Below are positions 1-5,196 of a stretch of 5,196 bases of DNA, in pieces. How positions within the stretch are numbered: the first letter of the stretch is position 1; every line of letters starts with the position of its first letter. Made by a program: the position numbers and the translations under genes. Source of the stretch: Chlamydiota bacterium (GTDB lineage Bacteria; Chlamydiota; Chlamydiia; Chlamydiales; Simkaniaceae); the NCBI GenBank assembly GCA_021772295.1, contig JAJFMG010000014.1, positions 1-5,196 of the forward strand. Direction: 5' to 3'. The notes beneath the pieces were generated by a model. It was given only the letters and a program-made list of their open reading frames with translations, did not search any database and was not told the origin of the DNA.

Positions 1-1879
1 TCTTTGTGAGAACTACATTGCGATTGTCAGAAAGAGGGGAGTTAACTAGGACATCTAGTGGCCTTTTGACATCTAAGATAAAGTTTTCCTTTTGGTCTTT
101 TCTGAACTGGTACCTTCCGCGATGACGAAACTCTACGCTTATGGCTGCATTTTCATTGAAGGTATATTGCATTAAAAAGTTGGAAAAATCGAGCAGGTCT
201 TCTTGAAAGTTCCATCCAAGTTTTGCATATAAAAGAAGAGATACGAGGTTCCACTGCAAATCTAGACCAACTTTCGGTATTTGTTTAGAAAAAGATGTGC
301 TTCCCAAAAAGCTGTATCCGTATAAATTAGAATCAAAGGTTGGTTTGGGCCCAATTGATGATCCTTTATACAGAAAGTTTTTAATGCCAAGTGTTAGCAT
401 ATTGATTCTGCTGTATCCATCTTGGATGCTAAATATAAAGGTATCATCAATATTTGTAGTTGGACTGGTAAGTCCTAGAAAATCAATGTAGGGCTCAATT
501 GTGTGAGTGATGTTTTGATAGGGCTTTGTAAGAGTTGTATGAATATTACCTCCATACTTCCCAATTGCCTGAAGATTTGGATCACTCTTAGTATCTTCGG
601 AATAGAAGATTCCAATAAACCCAATTTCGGGAGTGATAGAGAAAATCGATGGTATAAAGGTGCGATAAATTGTATTATTAGACTCTAATCGGATGGCATG
701 GAAATCGGGAACAAAATCATCAGTTCTATTTGCGTAGGCATAATCTAAAAATCCCGCTTTGAATAAGTTTTCTGTAAACAATCCAGTAGAGCCAATTTCA
801 ACAGGGTGCAATGCTACACGGATCTGTGGGAGCTCTTGTTTTACATTTTGGAATGAATTGATCCTTGGTTCGAGGTTTAAGCCAAGTAGCGCTTTATCTC
901 CAAAATGACGCATTTGAAGTCTGGTTCTTTTTGCGGTATTTAGTTCAAAGTCATCTGATTTAAAATTCCCAGGCATGTTTTTATCACTAATCCAATCATA
1001 AGTAAGAAATGCTTTGGATTTTTCGTTCATTGAAAAATTATGAGCTACACCTTGAATCCTGAAGCGAAATTTTTCTTTATTTGGATCTGAATCGTTATAG
1101 AAAGTATCATGGGCAACATAATTTTTGGTTTGCAGTGCTATTTTTTTATTTTGAGATTCAAAAATTGATTCAAATGCGCCACCAAAACCTCTATTGATTC
1201 GATAATCGAGTCTTGTAAATACCCCCGTTGTTTGATTGGAGTAAATTCGATAACGCATCGAAAGCTTAGGGCCTTGTCCACTCTCCCAATTTACTCCATA
1301 TCGAAAGGGAGAGTCTGTAGATTTTCCAAGGTTCGATTTATAATAGGGCAAATAGAAGATAGGGATATCTGCAAAATAGAAAAATATATCGTCACTTTTC
1401 AATTCTTTGTTTTTAGAAATTGTTGTAGATCTAGCAAGCAATTTCCATATAATTTGATCATCTTCAGAAGAGGTAATATATCCCTTTGTGATCGAAAAAC
1501 TTCGATCACTGTGGAGTAAGATAGAGCTTGATGCAATTACGGTAGCATCCACTTGGGTTCGACCCCCGAGAATAACCCCAGATTTGGTATCAAAGTCGTA
1601 GGTGATTTTATCACCAACAAAGTTGTTGCCTTCATATTGAATAAGTAGGTTTCCGGAGGCTGTAATTAATCGAGTGTTTTCGTCGCTCTTGTGAAAATAC
1701 ATAATATTTTGAGCTTGGATCCGAAAACCTTCTGTTTCAATTACTCCTCCATTTTTTGTTGACATAACTTTATCTGAGTACTCGGGAGAATTGAGGTGAA
1801 TTGTAATTTCTTCTTTTTCGCGCGCAGAGTCTGCAAATAAAGCGAGGGAAGACAGAGAAAATAGAAGAAGTAAGAGCAT
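1..1879 (-). CDS. lptD: LPS-assembly outer-membrane protein LptD (OstA), N-terminal 626 residues, runs off the window
   Basis: This is the outer-membrane component of the lipopolysaccharide export machine. In the family, LptD takes LPS from the periplasmic LptA bridge and, with lipoprotein LptE, inserts it into the outer leaflet. The frame is open from ATG 1879 to the left edge without a stop, so the C-terminus is missing. Residues 1-16 are a hydrophobic signal sequence ending LALFA before DS. Residues about 45-165 are the OstA/LptA-like beta-jellyroll (GVIETEGFRIQAQNI, LITASGNLLIQYEG, GDKITYDFDTKSGVILGG). The family hallmark IPIFYLPYY is at 172-180, preceded by WKLLARSTTIS. From about 185 on, alternating aromatic/polar strands such as FRYGVNWE and KLSMRYRIYS fit the beta-barrel. 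No cysteine occurs in the visible part. The gene follows the HEAT-repeat gene after 60 bases, probably in one operon. The start is uncertain: the nearest Shine-Dalgarno (GAGGAA, 1901-1906) is 21 bases upstream of this ATG. Family assignment is firm. Confidence 0.9.
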   Translation of the reverse strand, partial: MLLLLLFSLSSLALFADSAREKEEITIHLNSPEYSDKVMSTKNGGVIETEGFRIQAQNIMYFHKSDENTRLITASGNLLIQYEGNNFVGDKITYDFDTKSGVILGGRTQVDATVIASSSILLHSDRSFSITKGYITSSEDDQIIWKLLARSTTISKNKELKSDDIFFYFADIPIFYLPYYKSNLGKSTDSPFRYGVNWESGQGPKLSMRYRIYSNQTTGVFTRLDYRINRGFGGAFESIFESQNKKIALQTKNYVAHDTFYNDSDPNKEKFRFRIQGVAHNFSMNEKSKAFLTYDWISDKNMPGNFKSDDFELNTAKRTRLQMRHFGDKALLGLNLEPRINSFQNVKQELPQIRVALHPVEIGSTGLFTENLFKAGFLDYAYANRTDDFVPDFHAIRLESNNTIYRTFIPSIFSITPEIGFIGIFYSEDTKSDPNLQAIGKYGGNIHTTLTKPYQNITHTIEPYIDFLGLTSPTTNIDDTFIFSIQDGYSRINMLTLGIKNFLYKGSSIGPKPTFDSNLYGYSFLGSTSFSKQIPKVGLDLQWNLVSLLLYAKLGWNFQEDLLDFSNFLMQYTFNENAAISVEFRHRGRYQFRKDQKENFILDVKRPLDVLVNSPLSDNRNVVLTK

Positions 1880-1939
1880 AAAAAGTAATCGCGCTAAAAT
1901 TTCCTCAAATATAACCCACAGTTTTGTTTATGGGAAAGA

Positions 1940-3625
1940 TTAATGGATTGCGTTTGCGAGAAGACCTGCAATCACATATCGATTTTTTTCTTCGCCATTT
2001 TTTAATGTGGATAGAAGAAGGTCAATGCTTTTTTCTTCATGCCTATTTGATAGTGTCTGAAAGGCTTCAATAAGTAACATGGAGGTCTCTTCAGGGTTAA
2101 GCTGAAAAGGGGTATATTCAATGGCTTCTAATCGATTGCTTCCTTGATTAATCCGTATGATATCAGCGTTTTTTGCATTCTTTAAAAAGGCAAAAACTTT
2201 TTCTTCATATTCAGGAGATTTGTCCATTCGATAAAGAGCTAAATTGCAATATCCTCTAATGAAGGGCGCTCCTACATGGTTTGATTGTTGCTTAAGCAGG
2301 GTTTTTACATTCTCAGTATTTACATTTTCAAGAAGTTGCACAAGAAGTGGAATCAAATCATGTTGTCTGCTTATAAAAATAAGTTTTGCAATTTGCAAAA
2401 AGAGATCATTTCCAAGCTCAACACATTGTAAAAGCGTCTCCTGTCTTAGAGATCTGGTACTCGAGGCGATATCTCTTTTTGTTTTTTTCATATATTGCGT
2501 AGCAGAGGGAATTGTTTTCCAATGCATAAGAGATCTACCAATACTTCCCTGGGCAGCAAAACCTAAATCACTAGATGTTGGAATAAGAATGGGTAAAAGT
2601 GCATTAATACATGATGGATCTCGTTTTTTTAAAAGAGCAATTCCCGCGTTTAATCGAACATCTCGATCTTTATCTTCGATTAATTGTTTCAAGACAGTGT
2701 TGCCATCATCCATATAACCCAGCTGAGCAATCGCAAATAAATTTTTGTTTTGGGCTAAAGAAATAATATTTTTACTGTATGAACTTGCGCCGAGACTGAT
2801 GAGGGATTTACAGGCAGCAAGTTGTACATTTAGGTCATGTGATATAGCAAGTTTTTTAAGTATTTCAATCGAATTTGAATCTTGTAAAATCCCAAGTGCT
2901 GCTGCTGCTGACTCTTGCTCTGCCATATTCAAGTGAGTTGCTGCAGATTTGATAATAGAGAGAAAATCGTCTCTTCCATATTTTGCAGCTGCTAGAAAAG
3001 AAGTTGCTCTTACGTCAACGTTTCGGTCACTTACAAGTCTTGATAAGTTATAAGTTGCATCTTGCGTTCCGATTCTAGCAAATAGGTCTGCAAAAAATGG
3101 TTTGAAAAAAGGGGGAAGCTTGTGCATCAGCGATTCAATAAGACCAACGGCATACTTTGATTTTCTTGAAGCGAGTTCAAAAGCGGCTTCAAATCTGATT
3201 GGTAGAAAATCGGATGAGAATGCTTTCACTAAGATATCCTCACATCTATCATCTTGCATTCGTGATGATAGTTGAATAGCTGCAAGCTGAATCATTGGCT
3301 CTCTACTTGAAATTCCAATATCAAAGATATCAATAGCTGAGTTCAATTTAGAAAGGTATGCGCCGTACATACTCAATATTTGAGTTTGAGAATCTTCACT
3401 TTTTGCGCCCTGTTCAAGAAGTAGATAACTCATTTCTTGTAAAAGAGCAAAATCGTGTTTACCTTGCTCTTTTTTATAAGCTTCATATTGTTCAAGTGAG
3501 GCTTCAATTTTTTTAGATCGCATCAAAAAAAGAACATGGTGCTTTGATATTTTAGGCTTTTCTCCAAGTGTTAAAGGATTGCAGAAAATAGAGGTTGTTA
3601 GAAATATGAGTATAACTATTTTCAT
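1940..3625 (-). CDS. Exported HEAT-repeat protein of unknown function, upstream of lptD
   Basis: I do not recognise a named gene. The product is predicted at 561 residues. I chose ATG 3625 over the more upstream ATG 3691 because it gives a clean signal peptide (MKIVILIFLTTSIFC, then NPLTLG) and has AAGG eight bases upstream; the longer form would add 22 polar residues before the hydrophobic segment. Cys15 might be a lipidation site, but Phe at -1 is unusual for a lipobox. The mature protein is an alpha-solenoid. HEAT-like helices with the typical pattern are visible near residues 110-123 (PMIQLAAIQLSSRM), 142-155 (PIRFEAAFELASRK), 203-216 (VDVRATSFLAAAKY), 236-247, 265-279 (LNVQLAACKSLISLG) and 321-335 (RDVRLNAGIALLKKR). 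The C-terminal third is helical but less regular. HEAT solenoids are protein-binding scaffolds, so a periplasmic or envelope scaffold role beside LptD is inferred from context only. No catalytic motif is visible. Confidence 0.85.
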   Translation of the reverse strand: MKIVILIFLTTSIFCNPLTLGEKPKISKHHVLFLMRSKKIEASLEQYEAYKKEQGKHDFALLQEMSYLLLEQGAKSEDSQTQILSMYGAYLSKLNSAIDIFDIGISSREPMIQLAAIQLSSRMQDDRCEDILVKAFSSDFLPIRFEAAFELASRKSKYAVGLIESLMHKLPPFFKPFFADLFARIGTQDATYNLSRLVSDRNVDVRATSFLAAAKYGRDDFLSIIKSAATHLNMAEQESAAAALGILQDSNSIEILKKLAISHDLNVQLAACKSLISLGASSYSKNIISLAQNKNLFAIAQLGYMDDGNTVLKQLIEDKDRDVRLNAGIALLKKRDPSCINALLPILIPTSSDLGFAAQGSIGRSLMHWKTIPSATQYMKKTKRDIASSTRSLRQETLLQCVELGNDLFLQIAKLIFISRQHDLIPLLVQLLENVNTENVKTLLKQQSNHVGAPFIRGYCNLALYRMDKSPEYEEKVFAFLKNAKNADIIRINQGSNRLEAIEYTPFQLNPEETSMLLIEAFQTLSNRHEEKSIDLLLSTLKNGEEKNRYVIAGLLANAIH

Positions 3626-3633
3626 ATATCGAG

Positions 3634-3637
3634 CCTT
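3634..3637 (-). promoter_or_regulatory. Ribosome binding site deciding the start of the HEAT-repeat gene
   Basis: AAGG lies eight bases before ATG 3625 on the minus strand. The two more upstream in-frame ATGs (3643 and 3691) have no comparable purine-rich site, so this supports the shorter protein that begins directly with its signal peptide. Confidence 0.55.
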
Positions 3638-3759
3638 AAACATGAAGATACGTTGTTTGGCAAGCTTCTTTGATTCTGAAAAAGAATGCAAGTTATTTGC
3701 CCACTCAAAAAAGACAAATATTTCTTTTTAAAAATGCAAAAAAACTAAATTACTTTGTT

Positions 3760-3789
3760 CTGACATCCAAATTGCACAATGGCTAAAAT
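3760..3789 (+). promoter_or_regulatory. Sigma70-type promoter for the repeat-protein gene
   Basis: The -35 candidate is CTGACA (3760-3765, 5/6 to TTGACA) and the -10 candidate is TAAAAT (3784-3789, 5/6 to TATAAT), separated by 18 bases. Transcription would begin near 3796, leaving a leader of about 45 bases. It is the best pair in the 3692-3840 spacer. I found no equally good promoter facing the minus-strand genes, though one must exist in or near this spacer. Confidence 0.55.
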
Positions 3790-3829
3790 TTATCTTAACT
3801 TGCTTTCTACAGAGACATAGCCAAATTTT

Positions 3830-3836
3830 AGGAGGT
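3830..3836 (+). promoter_or_regulatory. Strong Shine-Dalgarno of the repeat-protein gene
   Basis: AGGAGGT is close to the perfect anti-16S complement and sits four bases before ATG 3841. It fixes the start codon and suggests efficient translation. It is much stronger than the sites of the two minus-strand genes. Confidence 0.9.
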
Positions 3837-3840
3837 CAAC

Positions 3841-4443
3841 ATGTCTGCAGTACAAAGTCAACCACCAGTTCCAACTACAGTTCCAAGTAGTTCCACAGGT
3901 GTATCAAATGCGCCAGTTATCCTAACTAATCAAGATAGTTCAATGTCTTCAGCAGAGTCATCTTGCTGCGGAAGTATTGTCTCAACAGTTGTAAATGCAG
4001 TTAAAAGTTTCTTTAGTGCAATTTTCCACACCCTCACTTGTAGATTTTTTCGATCAGTTGAAAAAGATGAACTTGTAGCGCCTAGTACAGAAGAATCCCC
4101 TGAATCACCAGAGCCAAAAGGCGTAGCAGCACCAGAGCAAATGGCAGAAGAAGGCTCAGAGATAGAAGAAGGCTCAGCGATAGGAGAAGGCTCAGAGATA
4201 GGAGAAGGCTCAGAGATAGAAGAAGGCTCAGCGATAGAAGAAGGCTCAGAGATAGAAGAAGGCTCAGAGATAGAAGAAGGCTCAGCGATAGAAGAAGGCT
4301 CAGCGATAGAAGAAGGCTCAGCGATAGAAGAAGGCTCAGAGATAGGAGAAGGCTCAGAGATAGAAGAAGGCTCAGAGATAGAAAACCCCCCTGCAGCACC
4401 AGAGCAAATAGCAGAAGAAGGCTTAGGTTGCAACATTTCGTAA
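3841..4443 (+). CDS. Acidic hexapeptide-repeat protein with C-terminal CaaX-like box; candidate secreted effector
   Basis: I do not recognise a named family. The 200-residue product has four parts. Residues 1-41 are rich in Ser, Thr, Pro and Gln with no classical signal peptide, as is common at the N-terminus of type III-secreted proteins. Residues 42-70 start with Cys-Cys-Gly and form a hydrophobic or amphipathic stretch (IVSTVVNAVKSFFSAIFHTL, then Cys67), which could associate with membranes. Residues 71-104 are a Glu/Pro-rich linker. Residues 105-182 are 13 copies of GS[EA]I[EG]E, followed by a tail ending Cys-Asn-Ile-Ser. The repeat makes the protein strongly acidic and matches the left-handed beta-helix pattern [LIV]-[GAED]-x2-[STAV]-x. 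Cys197-Asn-Ile-Ser fits a CaaX box, which eukaryotic farnesyltransferase uses. The gene has its own promoter, a strong ribosome binding site and a terminator, so it is a single-gene unit. It is clearly a real gene; the effector role is inference. Confidence 0.85.
   Translation: MSAVQSQPPVPTTVPSSSTGVSNAPVILTNQDSSMSSAESSCCGSIVSTVVNAVKSFFSAIFHTLTCRFFRSVEKDELVAPSTEESPESPEPKGVAAPEQMAEEGSEIEEGSAIGEGSEIGEGSEIEEGSAIEEGSEIEEGSEIEEGSAIEEGSAIEEGSAIEEGSEIGEGSEIEEGSEIENPPAAPEQIAEEGLGCNIS
4126..4156 (+). repeat. Left flanking direct repeat of the hexapeptide array
   Basis: This 31-base stretch encodes AAPEQMAEEG and runs into the first repeat unit. It matches 4393-4423 at 30 of 31 bases (Met ATG versus Ile ATA) and is in the same reading frame, so recombination between the two would delete the whole array without shifting the frame. 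Confidence 0.9.
4153..4386 (+). repeat. In-frame tandem array of 13 x 18 bp (GS[EA]I[EG]E)
   Basis: Twelve full units of ggctcagMgatagRagaa follow each other without spacers, and a thirteenth (4369-4386) ends gaaaac instead of gaagaa. In the first twelve units only bases 8 (A/C) and 14 (A/G) vary. By unit, residue 3 reads E,A,E,E,A,E,E,A,A,A,E,E,E and residue 5 is Gly only in units 2, 3 and 11. Such near-identical arrays change length by slippage or unequal recombination, so copy number may differ between strains. Assembly from short reads could also miscount it. Confidence 0.97.
4393..4423 (+). repeat. Right flanking direct repeat of the hexapeptide array
   Basis: This is the second copy of the 31-base element at 4126-4156, encoding AAPEQIAEEG just before the C-terminal tail. 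The copies are 267 bases (89 codons) apart. Their near-identity suggests a block duplication with the hexapeptide array expanding between the copies. Confidence 0.9.
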
Positions 4444-4452
4444 TTATCATTT

Positions 4453-4485
4453 GAAGCATTTACTTTCGTAAATGCTTCTTTTTTT
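4453..4485 (+). terminator. Rho-independent terminator of the repeat-protein gene
   Basis: A perfect 11-bp stem (gaagcatttac at 4453-4463 with gtaaatgcttc at 4468-4478) closes a TTTC loop. Seven T residues follow directly (4479-4485). It starts nine bases after the stop codon. The reverse strand lacks a T-tract after the stem, so it should act only on forward transcripts. Confidence 0.92.
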
Positions 4486-4512
4486 GAGTTTATGCACTAA
4501 ATTGTGTAAACA
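4486..4512. repeat. IS256-type terminal inverted repeat (transposase C-terminal end)
   Basis: Reading into the element on the plus strand, the sequence contains AATTGTGTAAA at 4500-4510, about 15 bases in from a GA-starting edge. From memory, the IS256 terminal repeat has the same core at about the same distance from its GA start. It lies just outside the transposase stop (4519-4521), as expected. The outer edge at 4486, directly after the terminator T-tract, is approximate. Confidence 0.55.
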
Positions 4513-4518
4513 GCAATT

Positions 4519-4899
4519 TTATAATCCCATTGCATCCGTTACTCTTTCTTTGAAATAGAGTGAAATTTACTATCTCTAATTCCGTCTTGGCATTGTCCAC
4601 TCTGAGGGGCATAGCGTTAAAATAGACGACAGCATAGATTTGATAGGCTGTCTCGAGCGCCTCTAATCTTAGTTTTTCTCCGTAACTTTTGATGTTTTTT
4701 TTATTCGTGCTACTCTTGCTACTTCCTCTCATATTGATTGTTTTTGGAGAATCCCAAACAATCTCAATTTTTCTTTCAAGATTCCTGCTACCCTCTGTTC
4801 CATGAATTTTTTCAAAAGGTCCTTTTCTCCTGTTAAACCACTTGTGCTCTTACATGTGTTAAGTTTTTGTTATTGAAGATTTAACTTTATCTTAACCAT
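4519..4899 (-). pseudogene. IS256-family transposase pseudogene with stops, frameshifts and a large internal deletion
   Basis: An intact IS256-type transposase is a DDE enzyme of about 400 residues; this remnant spans 127 codons. From ATG 4899 the frame reads MVKIKLNLQ, a TAA stop, then LNTCKSTSGLTGEKDLLKKF and MEQRVAGILKEKL, resembling the family N-terminus. A frameshift gives DCLGFSKNNQYERK, matching the HLGY-type motif. Another frame gives SSTNKKNIKSYGEKLRLEA, matching the region before the PRDR motif; a trace ARDS follows out of frame. The sequence then jumps, in the original frame, to IKSMLSSIL and SEWTMPRRN, several stops, and ISLYFKERVTDAMGL before TAA 4519-4521. This resembles the family C-terminus (KWTMPxxNW...FxxR). 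The catalytic core, roughly 250-280 codons, is deleted. The intervening 80-codon ATG frame at 4490-4732 is part of this wreck. The family call rests on remembered motifs. Confidence 0.7.
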
Positions 4900-5196
4900 T
4901 ATTATCGCTCTTTTTCAAAATTGTTGTTTCTAGCAAATCTTCTCCAGTATTACATGGTACATTTAACAAGAGATTTTAAGAAGCATACCGAGCGAGATAC
5001 TAGTGATAAGCTGCTAGACAAACCTGTAGGAAATGAGCTTAGACCAATATGTAAAATAAAATTTTTCGTGAAGAGGGAATGCATAAGAGAATCCCGCAAC
5101 CTTCGTTGTGGATATTCAAAAAAGGAAACTGAAACTTTACTTGTCTATGATTTAGCAAACACATGAGGTTATGTAAAATTATGTATAAGAATTTTG
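4900..5196. other. No supportable gene; region beyond the IS remnant
   Basis: The stretch is AT-rich and lacks any protein I recognise. A plus-strand frame of 81 codons (4921-5166) can be read only from a TTG start. Its first internal ATG (4954) has no Shine-Dalgarno, and the product has no signal, domain or repeat, so I do not call it. Minus-strand frames are short and interrupted. No tRNA-like cloverleaf or strong hairpin was seen. The last 32 bases loosely resemble the IS256-type end at 4486. Confidence 0.5.

Larger units (their letters stand above)
4486..4899 (-). mobile_element. Decayed IS256/Mutator-family insertion sequence
   Basis: The element is recognised from its transposase pseudogene (4519-4899) and one terminal-repeat-like end just beyond the transposase stop. 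The end on the transposase N-terminal side was not found, so 4899 is only the start codon and not the true border. The remnant is about 0.4 kb, against about 1.3 kb for intact members of the family, and cannot be autonomous. Confidence 0.65.

Noticed and set aside
297..1519. Three plus-strand frames (297-491, 503-688, 1232-1519)
   Set aside because: They are antisense shadows of lptD, which is continuously open with family motifs on the other strand.
2244..2936. Two plus-strand frames inside the HEAT-repeat gene
   Set aside because: They are antisense to a long open frame with a signal peptide and HEAT pattern, and have no initiation signals.
4153..4386. CRISPR array
   Set aside because: The 18-bp units are contiguous without spacers and are in-frame codons of a protein.
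3930..4436. Minus-strand frame of 168 codons with repeated SISEPS/SIAEPS
   Set aside because: It is another antisense shadow of the same array and of codon structure on the plus strand, with no initiation signal.
4082..4459. Minus-strand frame of 125 codons made of Leu-Ser-Leu-Leu-Leu repeats
   Set aside because: It is the antisense reading of the 18-bp array, which has no stop in this frame. It has no ribosome binding site and overlaps a well-supported gene.
4590..4650. IYAVVYFNAMPLRV read as the IS256 catalytic VFLDA motif
   Set aside because: In another frame the same DNA gives IKSM...EWTMPRRN, followed at the right distance by a C-terminal match and stop, which fits the position next to the terminal repeat better. 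The catalytic Asp would also be missing.
4490..4732. An independent 80-codon minus-strand gene
   Set aside because: The frame stays open without a start for 39 more codons upstream, has no Shine-Dalgarno, and mixes transposase-like residues with out-of-frame DNA. It is better explained as part of the IS256-type pseudogene.
4921..5166. Plus-strand frame of 81 codons
   Set aside because: It can start only at TTG, has no ribosome binding site or recognisable domain, and sits in IS-flanking DNA.

Overview
The window looks like AT-rich DNA (by eye well under 45% G+C) from a Gram-negative bacterium, because it carries the N-terminal part of the outer-membrane LPS-assembly protein LptD. The forward gene at 3841-4443 has the look of a host-directed protein: a Ser/Thr/Pro-rich N-terminus, a short Cys-flanked hydrophobic segment, an acidic repeat tail and a eukaryote-style C-terminal CaaX box. 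Together with a decayed IS256-type element, this suggests an intracellular lifestyle, perhaps an environmental chlamydia. The taxonomy is inference; no rRNA or other marker gene is present.

Layout. Positions 1-3625 hold two genes on the minus strand. A 561-residue exported HEAT-repeat protein (1940-3625) is followed after 60 bases by lptD, which starts at 1879 and runs off the left edge with 626 codons open and no stop. They are probably co-transcribed, which places the HEAT protein near envelope or LPS transport. Positions 3626-3840 are the spacer between divergent genes. It contains a good sigma70-type promoter and a very strong Shine-Dalgarno sequence for the forward gene.

The forward gene (3841-4443) encodes a 200-residue protein whose C-terminal half is 13 tandem 18-bp units reading GS[EA]I[EG]E. 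The array is bracketed by near-identical copies of an AAPEQ-x-AEEG motif. The repeat fits the hexapeptide pattern of left-handed parallel beta-helices, and the protein ends in Cys-Asn-Ile-Ser. A perfect hairpin plus T-tract terminator follows.

Immediately after the terminator (4486-4899, minus strand) lies a decayed IS256/Mutator-family insertion sequence. It keeps a terminal-repeat-like end, the transposase N-terminus and its last ~35 codons, but has stops, frameshifts and a large internal deletion. Positions 4900-5196 hold no gene I can support.

The part most worth following up is the 3841-4443 protein: repeat tail, possible beta-helix, recently homogenised array and CaaX terminus.
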